From Azorinus chamasolen (lineage: Eukaryota; Mollusca; Bivalvia; Cardiida; Solecurtidae), in assembly GCA_963576725.1 (NCBI GenBank), contig OY755242.1:22565315-22629314 (forward strand): DNA of 64,000 nt, read 5' to 3'. How positions within the stretch are numbered: the stretch's first letter is position 1; every line of letters begins with the position of its first letter. This document shows, piece after piece, positions 46,301 to 56,780 of the stretch. A program made the translations under genes and the position numbers. The notes under the pieces were generated by a model. The model was given only the letters and a program-made list of their open reading frames with translations. It had not been told where the DNA came from and ran no database searches.

Positions 46301-49300
46301 CCTGGTAAGCCCATGAACATTCATTTTCTGGCATTTTCATTTTCGTATTGCGGGCTTAAGCTCAGAGTACAATTAAACCCATAAGCATGTCCTAGACCAA
46401 AGATTAAGCCCACCAGTTGCAAATTTCAGAGCAGGCGGACAGGCCGACGGACTGACAAGCGCCATACCATAATACGACCGAAGCAGGGATGAGAATGGCT
46501 GTTTGTGAAAAAAGAGGAAAATTGGCGGGGGTTAAGGGGGCCGCTTAGGCCCCTTGCGGGACATGGGCAGTGCCCATGCGGGGGTTCAGGGGGGCAAAGC
46601 CCCCTACGCAAAATGAAATATAGCTTTCCAAAGCACTTCAGGAGCCTTCTCCTGCATTTTCACTTGGGTCTGTCATTCATGTGTTTTTTACAATTATACT
46701 TGTGTTGTATGTCATACATGATGAGCTATATTTCAAACAAACCAGTTGTAGAACATGTCCATACAATTTACATTCAGTTTATTATTGGATCCATTCAACA
46801 TTGCCAGATTAATTTCTTGTCAAACACAAACAAAATTCACACGTTTGAAAAATGAAATCAAATGGAACTCGGTGATCACAGATAAAGATACACAATTTGA
46901 TTCAAAGTTGGCATAGTATTGTAACAGTTAGCATTAGTTAACTTTCTAGACAAAGTTCACCTTTTTATACACATTAGTCACAATTTCTAGTCAAAGTTCA
47001 CATTCACACCGAGTTTCATTACTTTTTTATGTTAATAAACCATCTTCTAATTCATTAAACTGGTTTATTATAACAAAATATAACTTTTCTGAATCGATTC
47101 ATCTTGACCAGTTCCTTTAACATTACCTATTAATAGCTATTGACAGATAACTTTCTGGTGAATACTTGACATTACAGGTTTTTACCTGTGATTGGAAATC
47201 CGCTGTTTCAATAACTGGACATGTTTAATGATTTCCAGATGGTTCTTGAATGCTACGCAGTCGCGTTTTCCGTAATTCATTTGTTTAGAACGAAGTTTAC
47301 AGTATTACACAAGGACACCTCGTCCGAGAATTTTTACTTTCAGTTTCACGAAATCGTCGCCAATTATCACTTTTCTTGTTTCTTTACCAAATGTCAACGT
47401 AATTTCTTTCTCTTGCCGTCTTGGGTGGCACTTATTTTTCACACTGTTATCGTAATCTCTGCCTATGCTTCTCAGTTTTGTCTTAAATTCAGATTAATTG
47501 ACAGTACAGATACAGAATTTCATATCATGGACGCCATATTGGAAATGATGAACGAACACTGCATAATACGAGCGTTTTGATTGGCTGAAGGACAAGAGTC
47601 TCGTTATTCGATTAGCTGAACCGAAATCTCGCTGTTAACGTGATAAACGTTATTAACGCGGATTTACTTGGAATAGTGAAAGAATATATCGGCGAATGAT
47701 AATTTCCTGAATGAATCGCCATACCCCCCCCCCCCTTTTCCAAATTTCTCATCGGATTTACATCGATCTCAAAAATGGCCCTGAGTGAAACGAAATCCGC
47801 GGAAAATTCTCACCCCTGCCAAAGTTACCTTCGGGCGTATAAAAATGACTGAATATTCAATAATTAGCTGAATCTTGATCATGGAATTATTAACACTTAA
47901 CAGGAGAATATATTTATCTTGGCAGAAACTGTACAATCAGATCTATATTATTTCATCAAGCAAACAGAGCACAGTAAACAGAGCAGACCCTGATCAGATG
48001 GCTCCTACAAGAGCCATCTCATCTGGGTTATTCCTCTTGCAAAGGCATGGCAAGGCTTTTCTCTGAGATATAGAGGATCTGTTGCGAGTTGTCTTTTAAG
48101 ATCACGTGTTCCTAAATGAGTCTTAGAAAATGTTATTAAGCGAGCCTTTGGCGAGCTTAATAACATTTTCTTGGTGAGTTTAGGAACATGTGATCTTAAA
48201 AGACAACGAGCACCAGATTCTTTTTCTCACATAACCAAACAGTGTAGATCTAGATCTATTTTCGCCCTTTTCATTCATGACATGTAAACATTGGTGCCCC
48301 CCCCCACACACACACACACCAGTTTGACGTCATATATGACGTCATATATATTCTAAAGTGATTTTACACGTGTTACTGATAAGAGAATCTTAACCCGGAG
48401 ATAAGGGAAGGTATGTGAGAAAAGGGGTTAAGTAGTTACTATAAAGAGGTTCTACTGTAGCATTATGACTTGTATCTTACCTGTCTGGGTACCTGGCACT
48501 ACAAACAGTTCCTGTGTCCCTGCCTCAGCAGTTTCAAAGCCCTAGAAATATAATTACAACCAGTGACAAGAGTCTTCGGAGGAACACATGTGTCACCTGC
48601 TCGCAACTGACACAAAAACTGTTAATGTGCTGGAGTGTGAAAAACTGACCAAAGGGGAATAACTCAAAATGTATTGCATGCAGAGTGATGGACCTTAGTT
48701 ACATCAATGGTCCTCAATGAGAGGAAGACACATGTGAAATTTAAAAGCTCTATAATGATTAGTTTAGAAATGACAGCCAAAAAATGAAAGTGAGACGAAA
48801 ATCAGAACAAAGGGGAATAACTCAAAAAGTATTGCATGTAAAGTAATGGACCTTAGTTACATCAATGGTCCTCAATAAGAGGAAGACACATGTGAAATTT
48901 GAAAGCTCTATAATGATTAGTTTAGAAGGGACAGTCAAAAAAAGAAAGTGTGAAGAAAATCAGAACAAAGGAGAATAACTCAAAAAGTATTGCATGCAGA
49001 GTGATGGACCTTAGTTACATCAATGGTCCTCAATGAGAGGAAGACACATGTGAAATATGAAAGTTCTATAATGATTAGTTTAGAAATGACAGCCACAAAA
49101 AGAAAGTGTGACAGACAGATGGACAGACAGACGACGGAAAAGTTATCCCTAAGTGACACACTGCCTCTCAGCAGGTGACAGAAAAATCGGATAACACTTC
49201 AATTACATGTTATAATCTTTCAAAAGAAAATTTGCTTGAATTCTAAAATTTACTTTTTTTACGCTTTCTTTACGTGTAACCCCCTAAACATTTACCACAA

Positions 49301-51489
49301 AGACAACTGGAAATGTAGTGTAGAAGCAAAAAGCATAAACTTCTCAAAAAACATTAACCCTTCCCCTGTTCTGTGTTCATTCCAAATTTCAATACCTACT
49401 GAATATTCATAGATAAAATGACTATAACGAAATATTGAAGAAGGAAAATTGCAGCCATTTTAGAAAGCAAATAAACAGATTTACCAAATTCTATTTGCAA
49501 ACAGAGCAGACCCTGATCAGACGGCTCCTCTAGGAGCCGTCTGATCTGGGTCTACTCTGTTTGCAAATGCGTGAAAAAACGTTTATATGAGGGAAAGGGT
49601 TAAATTCATAAAATTCAACCATATTCTACTGTAAAAATAGTGTGCTTCATCTCCGAACTGTTGCACATTTTACTTACTTAAATTTTTTTAAGAAACTATT
49701 AAAGAGTGTGAAGCATTTTGTATCCTAATGAGATGCAGAGTTACACAACGACTCATCTGGGTTCAAGCTATTTGCAAATGTGTCTAATTGCACTTTGCAG
49801 GATAAGGGTTAAATGGAGGTCAAAAAAGACTAACACGAAAGCATTTATTTTTGCCATATGGCAAGGAGCACAATCCACCAACCTGCTGTTGTGTTGATTG
49901 GTCAGCCATGATCACTGGTGGGACAGCTTCTGTCACTGCCTCTATTGGCCCATACCCTTCACCTACATAAATAAACAAAATGATCTATATCAAGGGCTGT
50001 AGTTAAAGGGCATACTAAACTACCTCAGAGCTAAAGAAAAGATAGTAAGGAAATCGAAGTAAAATAATTTTTATATTTCTATGCCAACCCCTAACTTGCT
50101 GCTACTCATTAACAAGAGCTGTCCACGGACAGCACGCTCCACTTTTTTTAGTGCTGGATAAAGTAGTGGAAGTCTAAGTCAGAAAGGGGAGATAACTATA
50201 GCAAAATTAATTTTAACGGTTACCTGCGCTTGTAAAATGGGTTCCTCTTGTAACAGTTAACATGCATACCAAATTTGAACAAAATGTCTTGGACAGTTTT
50301 TGAGACATGGACCTTAACATAAAACTTAACAATAAAACTTAGACGAAGTCGAAAAAGGGACATAACTATATCAAAATTAATTTTAGGGTTACCTGCCCTT
50401 GCAAAATTGGTTCCCCTACTGATAGTAAAGATGCATACCAAATTTTAACCAAATATCTTTCATGGTTTCTGAGAAATGGACCTTAACAAAAGGGTTAACC
50501 AATGCAGACGAGAGGGTCGTGACAACAGCTCCACTTATTGAAAAAGTGGAGCTAAAATGCTTTGGAGAGGTCATTCCAATGAGTAGCAGCAAGACTAAGT
50601 TTTGTGGAGAACTAAGAGATTTGATAGCTCAGTACTCATCTGATGTATAACCCTGCTATCTGCACGAACTTCTCAGCCAAACCCTTTCATGTTGGTACTC
50701 ATAACAATAGTCTCGGAGTGTCCACAAGATGTTTGATTGAACAAGAGCCACGTGCGGCGCCAATGCTCATCTGATTTGGTGCTAAATTAAGAAATTTCAA
50801 AAACAATCAAGGGCCATAACTCCAAAATTTTGAAATCAAGAGTTATGGTTCTTATGTAGGGGCCTTCCCCTCGATGAGATCTACTAACCTATCAAGTTTC
50901 ATGCTGATACCTCTTATACTTTTCGAGTAATGAGCTACATTAAAGTTTTTGCACGCGATGGCGACAACGCCTACGACTCGGATCACAGTATCTCAACTTT
51001 TCTTCGAAACAAACAAGCATGACCAGGTGTTATAGAATATCAAACACCTAACCCTGTCCTTGTTCAACATTCATGTAAAAAATAATGACATCATTGATGA
51101 ATATCATGGCAAATGTACATATGAATTTTTGGTACTGGTAGAAACTGTAGACAGATCTATTATAATTTCATAAGCAAACAGAGAGGACCCTGATCAGACT
51201 GCTCCTACAGGGGCCATCTGAATATGGATCTGCTCTGTTGCAAAGGCGTGAAAAGTGTTTATATCACGGAAAGCGTTAAATAATAAATACATATTTCCCA
51301 TGTTTGCTTCTATTGGTAAACTTTATGTAATTTAATAAATTGGGTGCATGAAATGAACAAGTTTAGTCCCACCTTGTGGTTGTGCGTAGATCTGGGCACC
51401 CGTGTCTCCTGCAGCCATCTCTGTGAACTGGCCATCCACCACCTTGTCATCACCAATAGTCAGAATAGTTTGTGTCTCCATGATCTAGT
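40356..51489 (-). CDS. AT-hook and C2H2 zinc-finger nuclear protein, 1035 aa
   Basis: Five coding exons join in frame: 51373-51481 (ATG at 51481, 8 nt of UTR before it), 49883-49962, 48481-48541, 44731-44789 and 40356-43154. All junctions are GT/AG and total 1036 codons with the stop. The N-terminus (METQTILTIGDDKVVDGQ) is acidic. Residues of about 229-465 hold eight AT-hooks (RGRP cores), which bind the AT-rich minor groove. An acidic stretch follows near 510-545. Residues of about 674-920 hold eight C2H2 fingers, starting CPFCDKAF and ending CDMCQETF, some with TGEKP-type linkers. The tail is acidic and Gln-rich (VQTNDPNEVTQAIVDQGG), resembling an activation domain. It is a nuclear DNA-binding regulator or architectural factor. 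I cannot name an ortholog. A 5'UTR exon is likely near 55968. Confidence 0.92.
43490..43690 (+). repeat. K-type fragment in intron
   Basis: AAAGGAGCATAACTCCAAG and TATGAAAATCTGTTCAGCAG resemble one internal K unit. No ends are found. Confidence 0.45.
44813..45041. mobile_element. Family B MITE
   Basis: Starts TTAATCTTACTTCATAAATA, with core GCAAACAGAGTAAATCCAGA, and ends AAAGTAATGGGTTTA. It lies 24 bp from the 44731-44789 exon. Confidence 0.75.
45214..45422. mobile_element. Family B MITE, hairpin truncated
   Basis: Reverse sense: GAATATTCATGTAAGAAATAAT at the left, AGGAGCCATCTGATCTGGGT, ending GAAAAGGGTTAA. Confidence 0.7.
45660..46482 (+). repeat. K-type element with about 140-bp tandem units
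   Basis: About three to four units share GTCAGTGACCTTGACC, GGGGTCATCTACTAGCCATG and CAAGTTATTGAGCGGACAAG. GGACGGACAGACC follows at 46115. A second set (46164-46450) has TTAAACCCATAAGCAT and ends GACGGACTGACAAGC, then CGACCGAAG, the left half of a terminal hairpin whose right half, ACCTTCGGGCGTATAAAA, is at 47826. Confidence 0.65.
46484..47820. mobile_element. 1.3-kb element with GCAGGGATGAGAAT ends
   Basis: GCAGGGATGAGAAT at 46484 is matched by ATTCTCACCCCTGC at 47806 (one mismatch). It splits the terminal hairpin of a K element (CGACCGAAG on the left, CTTCGGGCG on the right), which shows it as an insertion. The left end has three mini-hairpins (GGGGCCGCTTAGGCCCC, GGGCAGTGCCC, GGGGCAAAGCCCC). 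The right part is CpG-rich and carries a promoter and first-exon-like segment on the minus strand. Confidence 0.65.
47186..47280 (-). CDS. Possible first exon carried by the 1.3-kb element
   Basis: The ATG at 47280 opens MNYGKRDCVAFKNHLEII and continues for 31 codons to CACAG before GTAAAA. Upstream is an in-frame stop and, about 250 bp away, a YY1-like word AATATGGCGTCC. It does not fit the phase of the neighbouring zinc-finger exons, so it is not an obvious alternative first exon of that gene. It could be the relic start of the element's own transposase, or captured host DNA. Confidence 0.35.
47842..48062. mobile_element. Family B MITE with duplicated arm
   Basis: Hairpin GACCCTGATCAGATGGCTCC to GAGCCATCTCATCTGGG. 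AAACAGAGCA is duplicated just before it. Confidence 0.7.
48083..48215. mobile_element. Family G foldback
   Basis: Arms of about 55 bp from TTGTCTTTTAAGATCACGTG and AAAATGTTATTAA, returning after the loop GCGAGCCTTTGGCGAGC. Mismatches are few. Confidence 0.8.
48329..48350. promoter_or_regulatory. Tandem CRE words in intron
   Basis: TGACGTCATATATGACGTCA directly follows a C-run and AC microsatellite at 48298-48319. No start site is associated. Confidence 0.3.
48566..49184 (+). mobile_element. K-type element, three tandem units
   Basis: Starts ACAAGAGTCTTCGGAGGA, then the palindrome ACACATGTGT. The 5' word GTCACCTGCT (48592-48601) is the exact complement of AGCAGGTGAC (49170-49179). Three units of about 158 bp carry AAAGGGGAATAACTCAAA and GGACCTTAGTTACATCAATG. 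GACAGATGGACAGACAGACG precedes the end. It lies in an intron of the zinc-finger gene. Confidence 0.8.
49354..49603. mobile_element. Family B MITE, perfect hairpin
   Basis: TTAA-bounded. TTTGCAAACAGAGCAGACCC to GGGTCTACTCTGTTTGCAAA forms a stem of about 36 bp around CTCCTCTAGGAG with almost no mismatches. Confidence 0.85.
50075..50612. mobile_element. Family F foldback interrupted by a K element
   Basis: CTTGCTGCTACTCATT (50095) pairs with AATGAGTAGCAGCAAG (50579), and ACCCCTAA flanks AAGTTTTGTGGAGAA on the right. The K element 50111-50556 sits in the loop. Confidence 0.7.
50111..50556 (+). mobile_element. K-type element, near complete
   Basis: AACAAGA, then the palindrome GCTGTCCACGGACAGC (50118-50133). 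The 5' word GCTCCACTTTTT (50136) is the exact complement of AAAAAGTGGAGC (50541-50552). Two internal units of about 180 bp carry AAAGGGGAGATAACTATA, TACCTGCGCTTGTAAAATGG and GGACCTTAAC. There is no GGAC run; GCAGACGAGAGGGTCGTGAC replaces it. Confidence 0.8.
50740..51000 (+). repeat. K-type element, 5' portion
   Basis: AACAAGAGCCACGTGCGGCG, then GGGCCATAACTCCAAAATTT and ATCAAGTTTCATGCTGATAC, then GGCGACAACGCC. The terminal hairpin is not found. Confidence 0.65.
51047..51278. mobile_element. Family B MITE
   Basis: Left end CTAACCCTGTCC; core GACCCTGATCAGACTGCTCC; end GGAAAGCGTTAA. Confidence 0.75.
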
Positions 51490-51634
51490 CTGAGAGAATA
51501 AAAATGCAATTTGTTATCAATAAAAAAAAATACCCATGACATTAATAAAATTCATTTAATTTGGATTTTCTAATGTTTTCTGAAGTTGACTTTTTTGTGG
51601 ATTTGAATTATGTGAAACTTTGCTCGATTCAGCT

Positions 51635-51738
51635 GCAGTAAAACCTGTTTTCAACCACGTTACCACCACACACTTATCAAAGGCAGGTATGCTGCAAAAG
51701 CATGTGGTTGCTTCATGCAGTATTAAAGTAATGCACAT
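51635..51738. mobile_element. Family C MITE fragment
   Basis: CAGTAAAACCTGTTTTCAACCA and GTGGTTGCTTCATGCAGTAT are recognisable; the right half is missing. It lies upstream of coding exon one of the zinc-finger gene. Confidence 0.6.
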
Positions 51739-51799
51739 CAACATTGCTCATCTATGAAAGTAAAGTAAACATTGATCCATTGGTGTATGAGGAGTTGAC

Positions 51800-51917
51800 A
51801 CAAGATTTGTGGGACGTACAATGTATGTAAAAATATATGGACAAGATATATTTGTGGGATGTATGTACATACAGACGAAGGTAAAGGCTAAATGCCTCCC
51901 ACCTTGTGGGAGGCATA
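51800..51917 (+). repeat. K-type element 3' end
   Basis: GGGACGTACAATG and GGGATGTATGTACATACAGA lead to hairpin GCCTCCCAC-CTT-GTGGGAGGC and ATAAA. Confidence 0.6.
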
Positions 51918-52277
51918 AAAACATCTACTACATGTATATAACATTTATAATCAAGATGAAGTCACTTAACACAACACCAATAAATTTCAAATACCTATTC
52001 TTATTATCAACAGAGTTTGGAACACTTTAAGAATCCGTCTGCTCCTGATTTTAGCCCCTTAAGTTAATCCTACTTTAACCCTAATCATGAGGCTAATCCT
52101 AAACTGACCTTAGTATGTAAAATGAATATTTAATGAAAATCCACATGTTTATTAAAAACATGAAATTAGTAATTTTAGGTGTCGACAGATTCTAAAGTCT
52201 GGCCCTGAATTTTATAATGGCAAAGTCATGTACACATAGTATTTGGTATTGGCAGAACCTGTAGTCAGATCTATTGT

Positions 52278-53205
52278 AACATGGTGAAAAAGTTGTGACT
52301 CTACTAGTGCTCGAACCCAGGGCCTTTAGCTTACCATGCCATCACTCTACCAGCTGAGCGATCATACCACACAGTCTAAAGCCTATCAACTGTTTCACCA
52401 CAATCTCTACCCGGCTAAACACCCCATCTATAGCCTACCCCTCTACATAAGAATCTGTCCCAAATTATTACTCAATGAACACTCCAAGAGTTTCTTCTTA
52501 GTACAATTTTTTTTCCATATAAATCACCTTGCAGATTATTTACTTTGCGCACCATATTAACATGGTGAAAAAGTTGCGACTTGACTTTGACTCGAACCCA
52601 GGGCCTTTAGCTTACCATGCCAATGCTCTACCGACTGAGCTATCAAGCCATACAGTCTTAAAATAAAGCCTACCAACTGTTTCACCACAATCTCTACTCA
52701 GCTCCACACACCCCCTCTACACAAGAATTTGTCCCGAATTCTTACTCAAAGAACACGAGTTTTTTTATTATTATAATTTTTCTTCATATTAAATTACCCT
52801 GCAGGTTATTTACATTGGGCCCCAAAGATAACATGGTGAAAAAGTTCCGACTCGACTGTGACTCAAAAGGTTACAAACCCAGGGCCTTTGGCTTACCATG
52901 CCAACACTCTACAGACTGAGCGATCAAGCCGCACAATCTAAAAAGCCTACCAGCTGTTTAACCACAATCTCTACCTGGCTACATGTATTTAATGGAAATC
53001 CACATGTTTATTAAACTTAAAATTAGTAATTTTAGATGTGAACGGATTATAAAGTCTAGCCCATTTTTCCCCCAATATAAATCACTATGCGAGTTACATA
53101 CTTTGGGCGCCAATGTAACATGGAGACAAAGCTGTGACTAGACTGGGGCCAGTCAAAGCCTAGCGACTGTTTCACCACAATCTCTACCAGACTACACAAT
53201 TACAA
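52278..53205 (-). repeat. Tandem array of four SINE-bearing units
   Basis: Units start AACATGG(T) at 52278, 52559, 52830 and 53117 (spacing 281, 271 and 287). Each of the first three has, on minus, the leader GTAGAGATTGTGGT-type, an A box (near CTCAGCTGGTAGAG), a TGGCATGGTAAGC anticodon arm and a B box (GGTTCGAG), then an A/T-rich tail. The fourth has lost most of the tRNA part. It is the same SINE as at 27497, here multiplied with its flank. Confidence 0.8.
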
Positions 53206-53320
53206 TTTCATAAGCAAACACAGCAGACCCTGATCAGTTATCTCCTATAGGAGCCATCTGATCTGGGTCTACTCTGTTTGCAAAGGTGTGAAACGGTATT
53301 TGTATGAAGGAAACAGTTAA
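53203..53320. mobile_element. Family B MITE, half copy
   Basis: Hairpin GACCCTGATCAGTTATCTCC to GAGCCATCTGATCTGGGTC, ending GGAAACAGTTAA. It abuts the SINE array. Confidence 0.75.
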
Positions 53321-53559
53321 ATAAATATTTATGAGGTAAAGCCGCTAAAGCGTTAACTAGCCATTTTCACAGATTTTATGGCCCAATACAAGGAAATGCA
53401 ATCGACTAATATGCAGAGCAGATAAAACATAAATAGAAACGGCTGCACAAATTGAGTGTACCAATAAATATCATACTATGTAAGACTCAAATCGAGGGCC
53501 GGTCCCAGATAAACGGCTGATTCGAAAATCGTGGGCCGATCCAAAATCTAGGGGTGACT

Positions 53560-53670
53560 ATTGGGTCCAATTTTGACTATTGCAATACTATTGCTATTTC
53601 TGACAGCACTATTGCGATACTATTGCTATTGCTGGAAACTATTGCGATACTATTGCAATAGTTATTGCCA
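53560..53670. repeat. Short-period repeat of ACTATTGC(G/A)ATACTATTGC
   Basis: ACTATTGC and ATACTATTGC recur about ten times in 110 bp with irregular spacing. Confidence 0.8.
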
Positions 53671-53878
53671 AGATTTGAAAACCACAGAGATTAACTTGTA
53701 CATGGAAATTTGCACAGTGTAAGATATAACTTTGCTGTAAATACGTATTAGAATATTTGTGGAAATTATTTAAAATGATTTGGACAGAAATAGATTAATA
53801 AAATTCAGTGGAAATACTTCTTTGTGTTCTTTTTCTTTCTCGCCTTCCTTGACAATAAAACAGGCCTGAAATCTTTAT

Positions 53879-54092
53879 TTAACCCTTTCCTTCATATAAA
53901 CGTGTTTTCACGCATTTGCAAACAGAGTAGACCCAGATCAGACGACTCCTAGAGGATCTTGGTAGATCTGTTTCTTTGCTTTCTAAAATGTCTATAATGT
54001 AACACCTTCCATATTTATTTATAAATATTTTGTTAATGAATATTCAGTAGGTACTGAAAGTTGGCCTAAATACAGAACAGGGAAAGGGTTAA
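53879..54092. mobile_element. Family B MITE, 'ACAGGGAAAGGG' subtype
   Basis: TTAACCCTTTCCTTCATATA to AACAGGGAAAGGGTTAA, with TCAGTAGGTACTGAAAG as at 6760-7000. Confidence 0.8.
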
Positions 54093-55967
54093 AGATGGGT
54101 TCAAGGGAAACTCGGACAATGATGACACAAGTAGTTTAAATTTGATCTCAATCCAGTTAAGACATGAAAATAATCCCAATTCCAATTCTGTGACAACGTT
54201 CATTGAAATGGACAGTAGTTTTATAACGAGATGCAACGGAAGATGTTTTGACTTAATAATAAACTTTATAAGAAGTGTGGACAAAAAGACAAATATCTAT
54301 TTAATTTTTATCGGGACACTCGGTATCGTAATGCATCGATATTTCATATCGATTATAACATGTCCAAAAATGGTTGCGCGAAATGATGTCAAGACGGACG
54401 ACGTGCGTAAATAATGTCATATTTTCCAACTACTGAATAGAATATAATCAAAACGAAACAATGGACTAGCTCATAGACATCAGTGTGAAACAGTAATTTT
54501 AATTGATCAATGTTACCATATAATCGTGTTCAACTCATTCAACCCCAGAACGACTATACTCGTCCGTTACAAAAAGTGCACCTGGAAAGAGTACACTTAA
54601 AATTTCCTATGAAAACAGTGTAGACCAAGGTCTTTCAGAAGCCCTCTGGTCATGTCTTGCACCGTTTTTCATTTTGCAACAATAACCCCGAATAGTTCAA
54701 ATATTGATCAGACTTTATTGGAAACTAAGATTTCCATTTAAAGCTTCTGGGAAGAATGAGTTAATGTAGGACAGTTGTTATCTTGTTAATGTTGTTTACA
54801 ACCATTTCTACACATGTTTTGAAATTTACACCATATTAAAATGTGTTTCTCCTGTTTGTCATCCTTTTTATCATTGAATTATTTAAGGTGTGCAATCTCT
54901 GAAATCAATTTCAGACAGGCCAACGATTTTCGAAATGGCATCCTTATTTGTTATGAATACACTTTCGGAAATCGGTGCTCACGACTTCTGATAGGACCAC
55001 GAGAATTACTCAAATTCTCCAATCGGCCCATGATCTGATTTTATATCATGAAATCAGAGCTCCTTATGAAAATAATGTCACCATTTTGGCTCACCATTAT
55101 TTGTTTTGAATGCACATTCGTATACAGGAGCTCAAGATTTCAGATCGGCCCATGATTTTGGATGGGCGCTCAAGATCGGAAGAAAACGGCCCACGATTTT
55201 CAAATCAGCCCTCGATCCAGGCCAACCCATGACTTGAATCTGACACATATAATTCAAATGTCCTGATCATCTTGACCAGAGAAAGCTACCTGTCCCTTTG
55301 TTGTCAAAAATATGGTTCCTTGCAAACTTATGTCTAAGAATATAATGTTGCAAACTTCTTCAGCTAACAACTTTCAATCAATTCTTAATCAATTTAAAAT
55401 TCAAACACTGTTTTCAACAATACAGTTCCTCTTAGAAAAGATGGCCTACATCTGATGTCGAATGTTTACAAGTGAACAATGAAACAAAGAATTAAATTTC
55501 ATCGAGCAAAATCCTCATTTCTCTTATTTGTACACATTAAAATCAAAAGTATTTAAATTCTCTGAGATACTGTGCGACAGGGAAATAAGCGTGAATATTG
55601 CTGTGTACTTTTGGTTTCAGCCGAACCAATCGAATATGGTTCAGCGATTTGAAATCCGCCATGTTTCGCATAATGACACGAAAGCGTGCAGTCAAATGGG
55701 TCCGTATTTTACATAAACTACGCATGCAATTCTCAATCAAAATGACTTTGCATCCTCAGACGAGTTTAACCACTCAGAAAGTGACCGGTGTTTTTACAAG
55801 GTACGTAATTTTTATGCATTTAGGCACCACGTTTGTCCCCCTTCTTTCAAGGGCACGTAATCATTCGTCTCGCCATCTTGAAATCTCTGTCGAAATCGCG
55901 TCCGGTTATCGCCCATTTAGTAATGGCAGCGCCTCGATACACGACTGAAACCCGCAGGAATACTTAC
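54093..55967. other. No gene seen; likely 5' intron of the zinc-finger gene
   Basis: Unique-looking AT-rich DNA. Short frames have no recognisable domains. A stretch at 55060-55220 repeats GGCCCA(C/T)GATTTT several times. Confidence 0.45.
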
Positions 55968-56135
55968 TTTACGCTGAATGACAAACACGGACGTCAAATT
56001 AGCTGTAGATTCAAACTGATTTAGATCATTTTAGACCCAAAATACGTTTGCTAATTTATGTCGCCTTCTCTTGGTCGATTCAACAGGGTCAGACACGCCG
56101 GTCAAACGTTACCCAGAATGCACTGCCTAACTGTC
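55968..56135 (-). promoter_or_regulatory. Candidate 5'UTR exon and promoter of the zinc-finger gene
   Basis: On minus, GCGTAAA is followed by GTAAGTATT at 55967, a strong donor. The first coding exon has an acceptor (TTCTCTCAG at 51490) just before its ATG, so an upstream untranslated exon is required. A CRE-like TGACGTCC lies near 55990. ACCCAGAATGCACTGCC at 56111-56127 (plus) matches the ZNF143/Staf core, typical near start sites. The area is CpG-richer than its surroundings. Confidence 0.45.
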
Positions 56136-56626
56136 GCGCGGTAGCCTACTTTAGTCCGTCTACCGGGGGTAGATGCGTGTTCCCCTTCAGGGGAAGAATG
56201 TTGAGCGAAAAGGATAAACATAGTAAATAACGTTTAAAAATCCATATATTTCATAGATCTCGCTCTATAAATAATTGTCATTATTTATTTTTGTCAATTC
56301 GCCTTTCTAAACTGCACAGTAGCACATAGTCTGTATGTTTCATATCCTATCTTATCGGGAATATTTGATTCACTCACCCACCCCGGGTCATGTAAATCTA
56401 CGACGTAACCTTACAGACAATAAATCATTGACATCTAGATCTAGATCTATATCAAAATCGCATGTGTGAAGCAGATTAATTATATCAACTCGCTATTTAA
56501 ATCGAACATTCTAATTATGAAACGATGGAACTGTTTGTATTACAAATTACAATAGATCTACATGTATGCACAGGGGTCTGTACCGCTTCATGGGAGCTTT
56601 ATATAGCCGTACCCAGGAAATTCTTG

Positions 56627-56648
56627 CTGGGGGGGGGGGGGGGGGGGG
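56627..56648. repeat. Poly-G tract
   Basis: About 20 G in a row, followed by GGGCACGGGAGGGG. Similar G-runs bound the other side of the LINE tail (57413-57430) and recur at 58132 and 61281. Confidence 0.9.
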
Positions 56649-56780
56649 CCTAGGTGGGGAGGGCACGGGAGGGGTGTCCCCTCCCGGTAGCCGATTTTTT
56701 TTTTGGCTTGCCACATTGAATGGTGCGATTTCCTGCGATCTGAATCACTCTATCAAGATATAATTTATGTTATAATATAG

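Noticed and set aside
47186..47280. Alternative first exon of the zinc-finger gene
   Set aside because: It ends in phase 2, whereas the downstream exons begin in phase 1 (44789) or phase 0 (43154); kept only as a low-confidence exon of the mobile element.
47221..47580. A 119-aa plus-strand protein
   Set aside because: It is hydrophobic without domains, and the opposite strand carries the exon-like signals.
54142..54414. Plus-strand 90-aa frame
   Set aside because: No splice support, domain or promoter; its composition is that of the surrounding AT-rich DNA.
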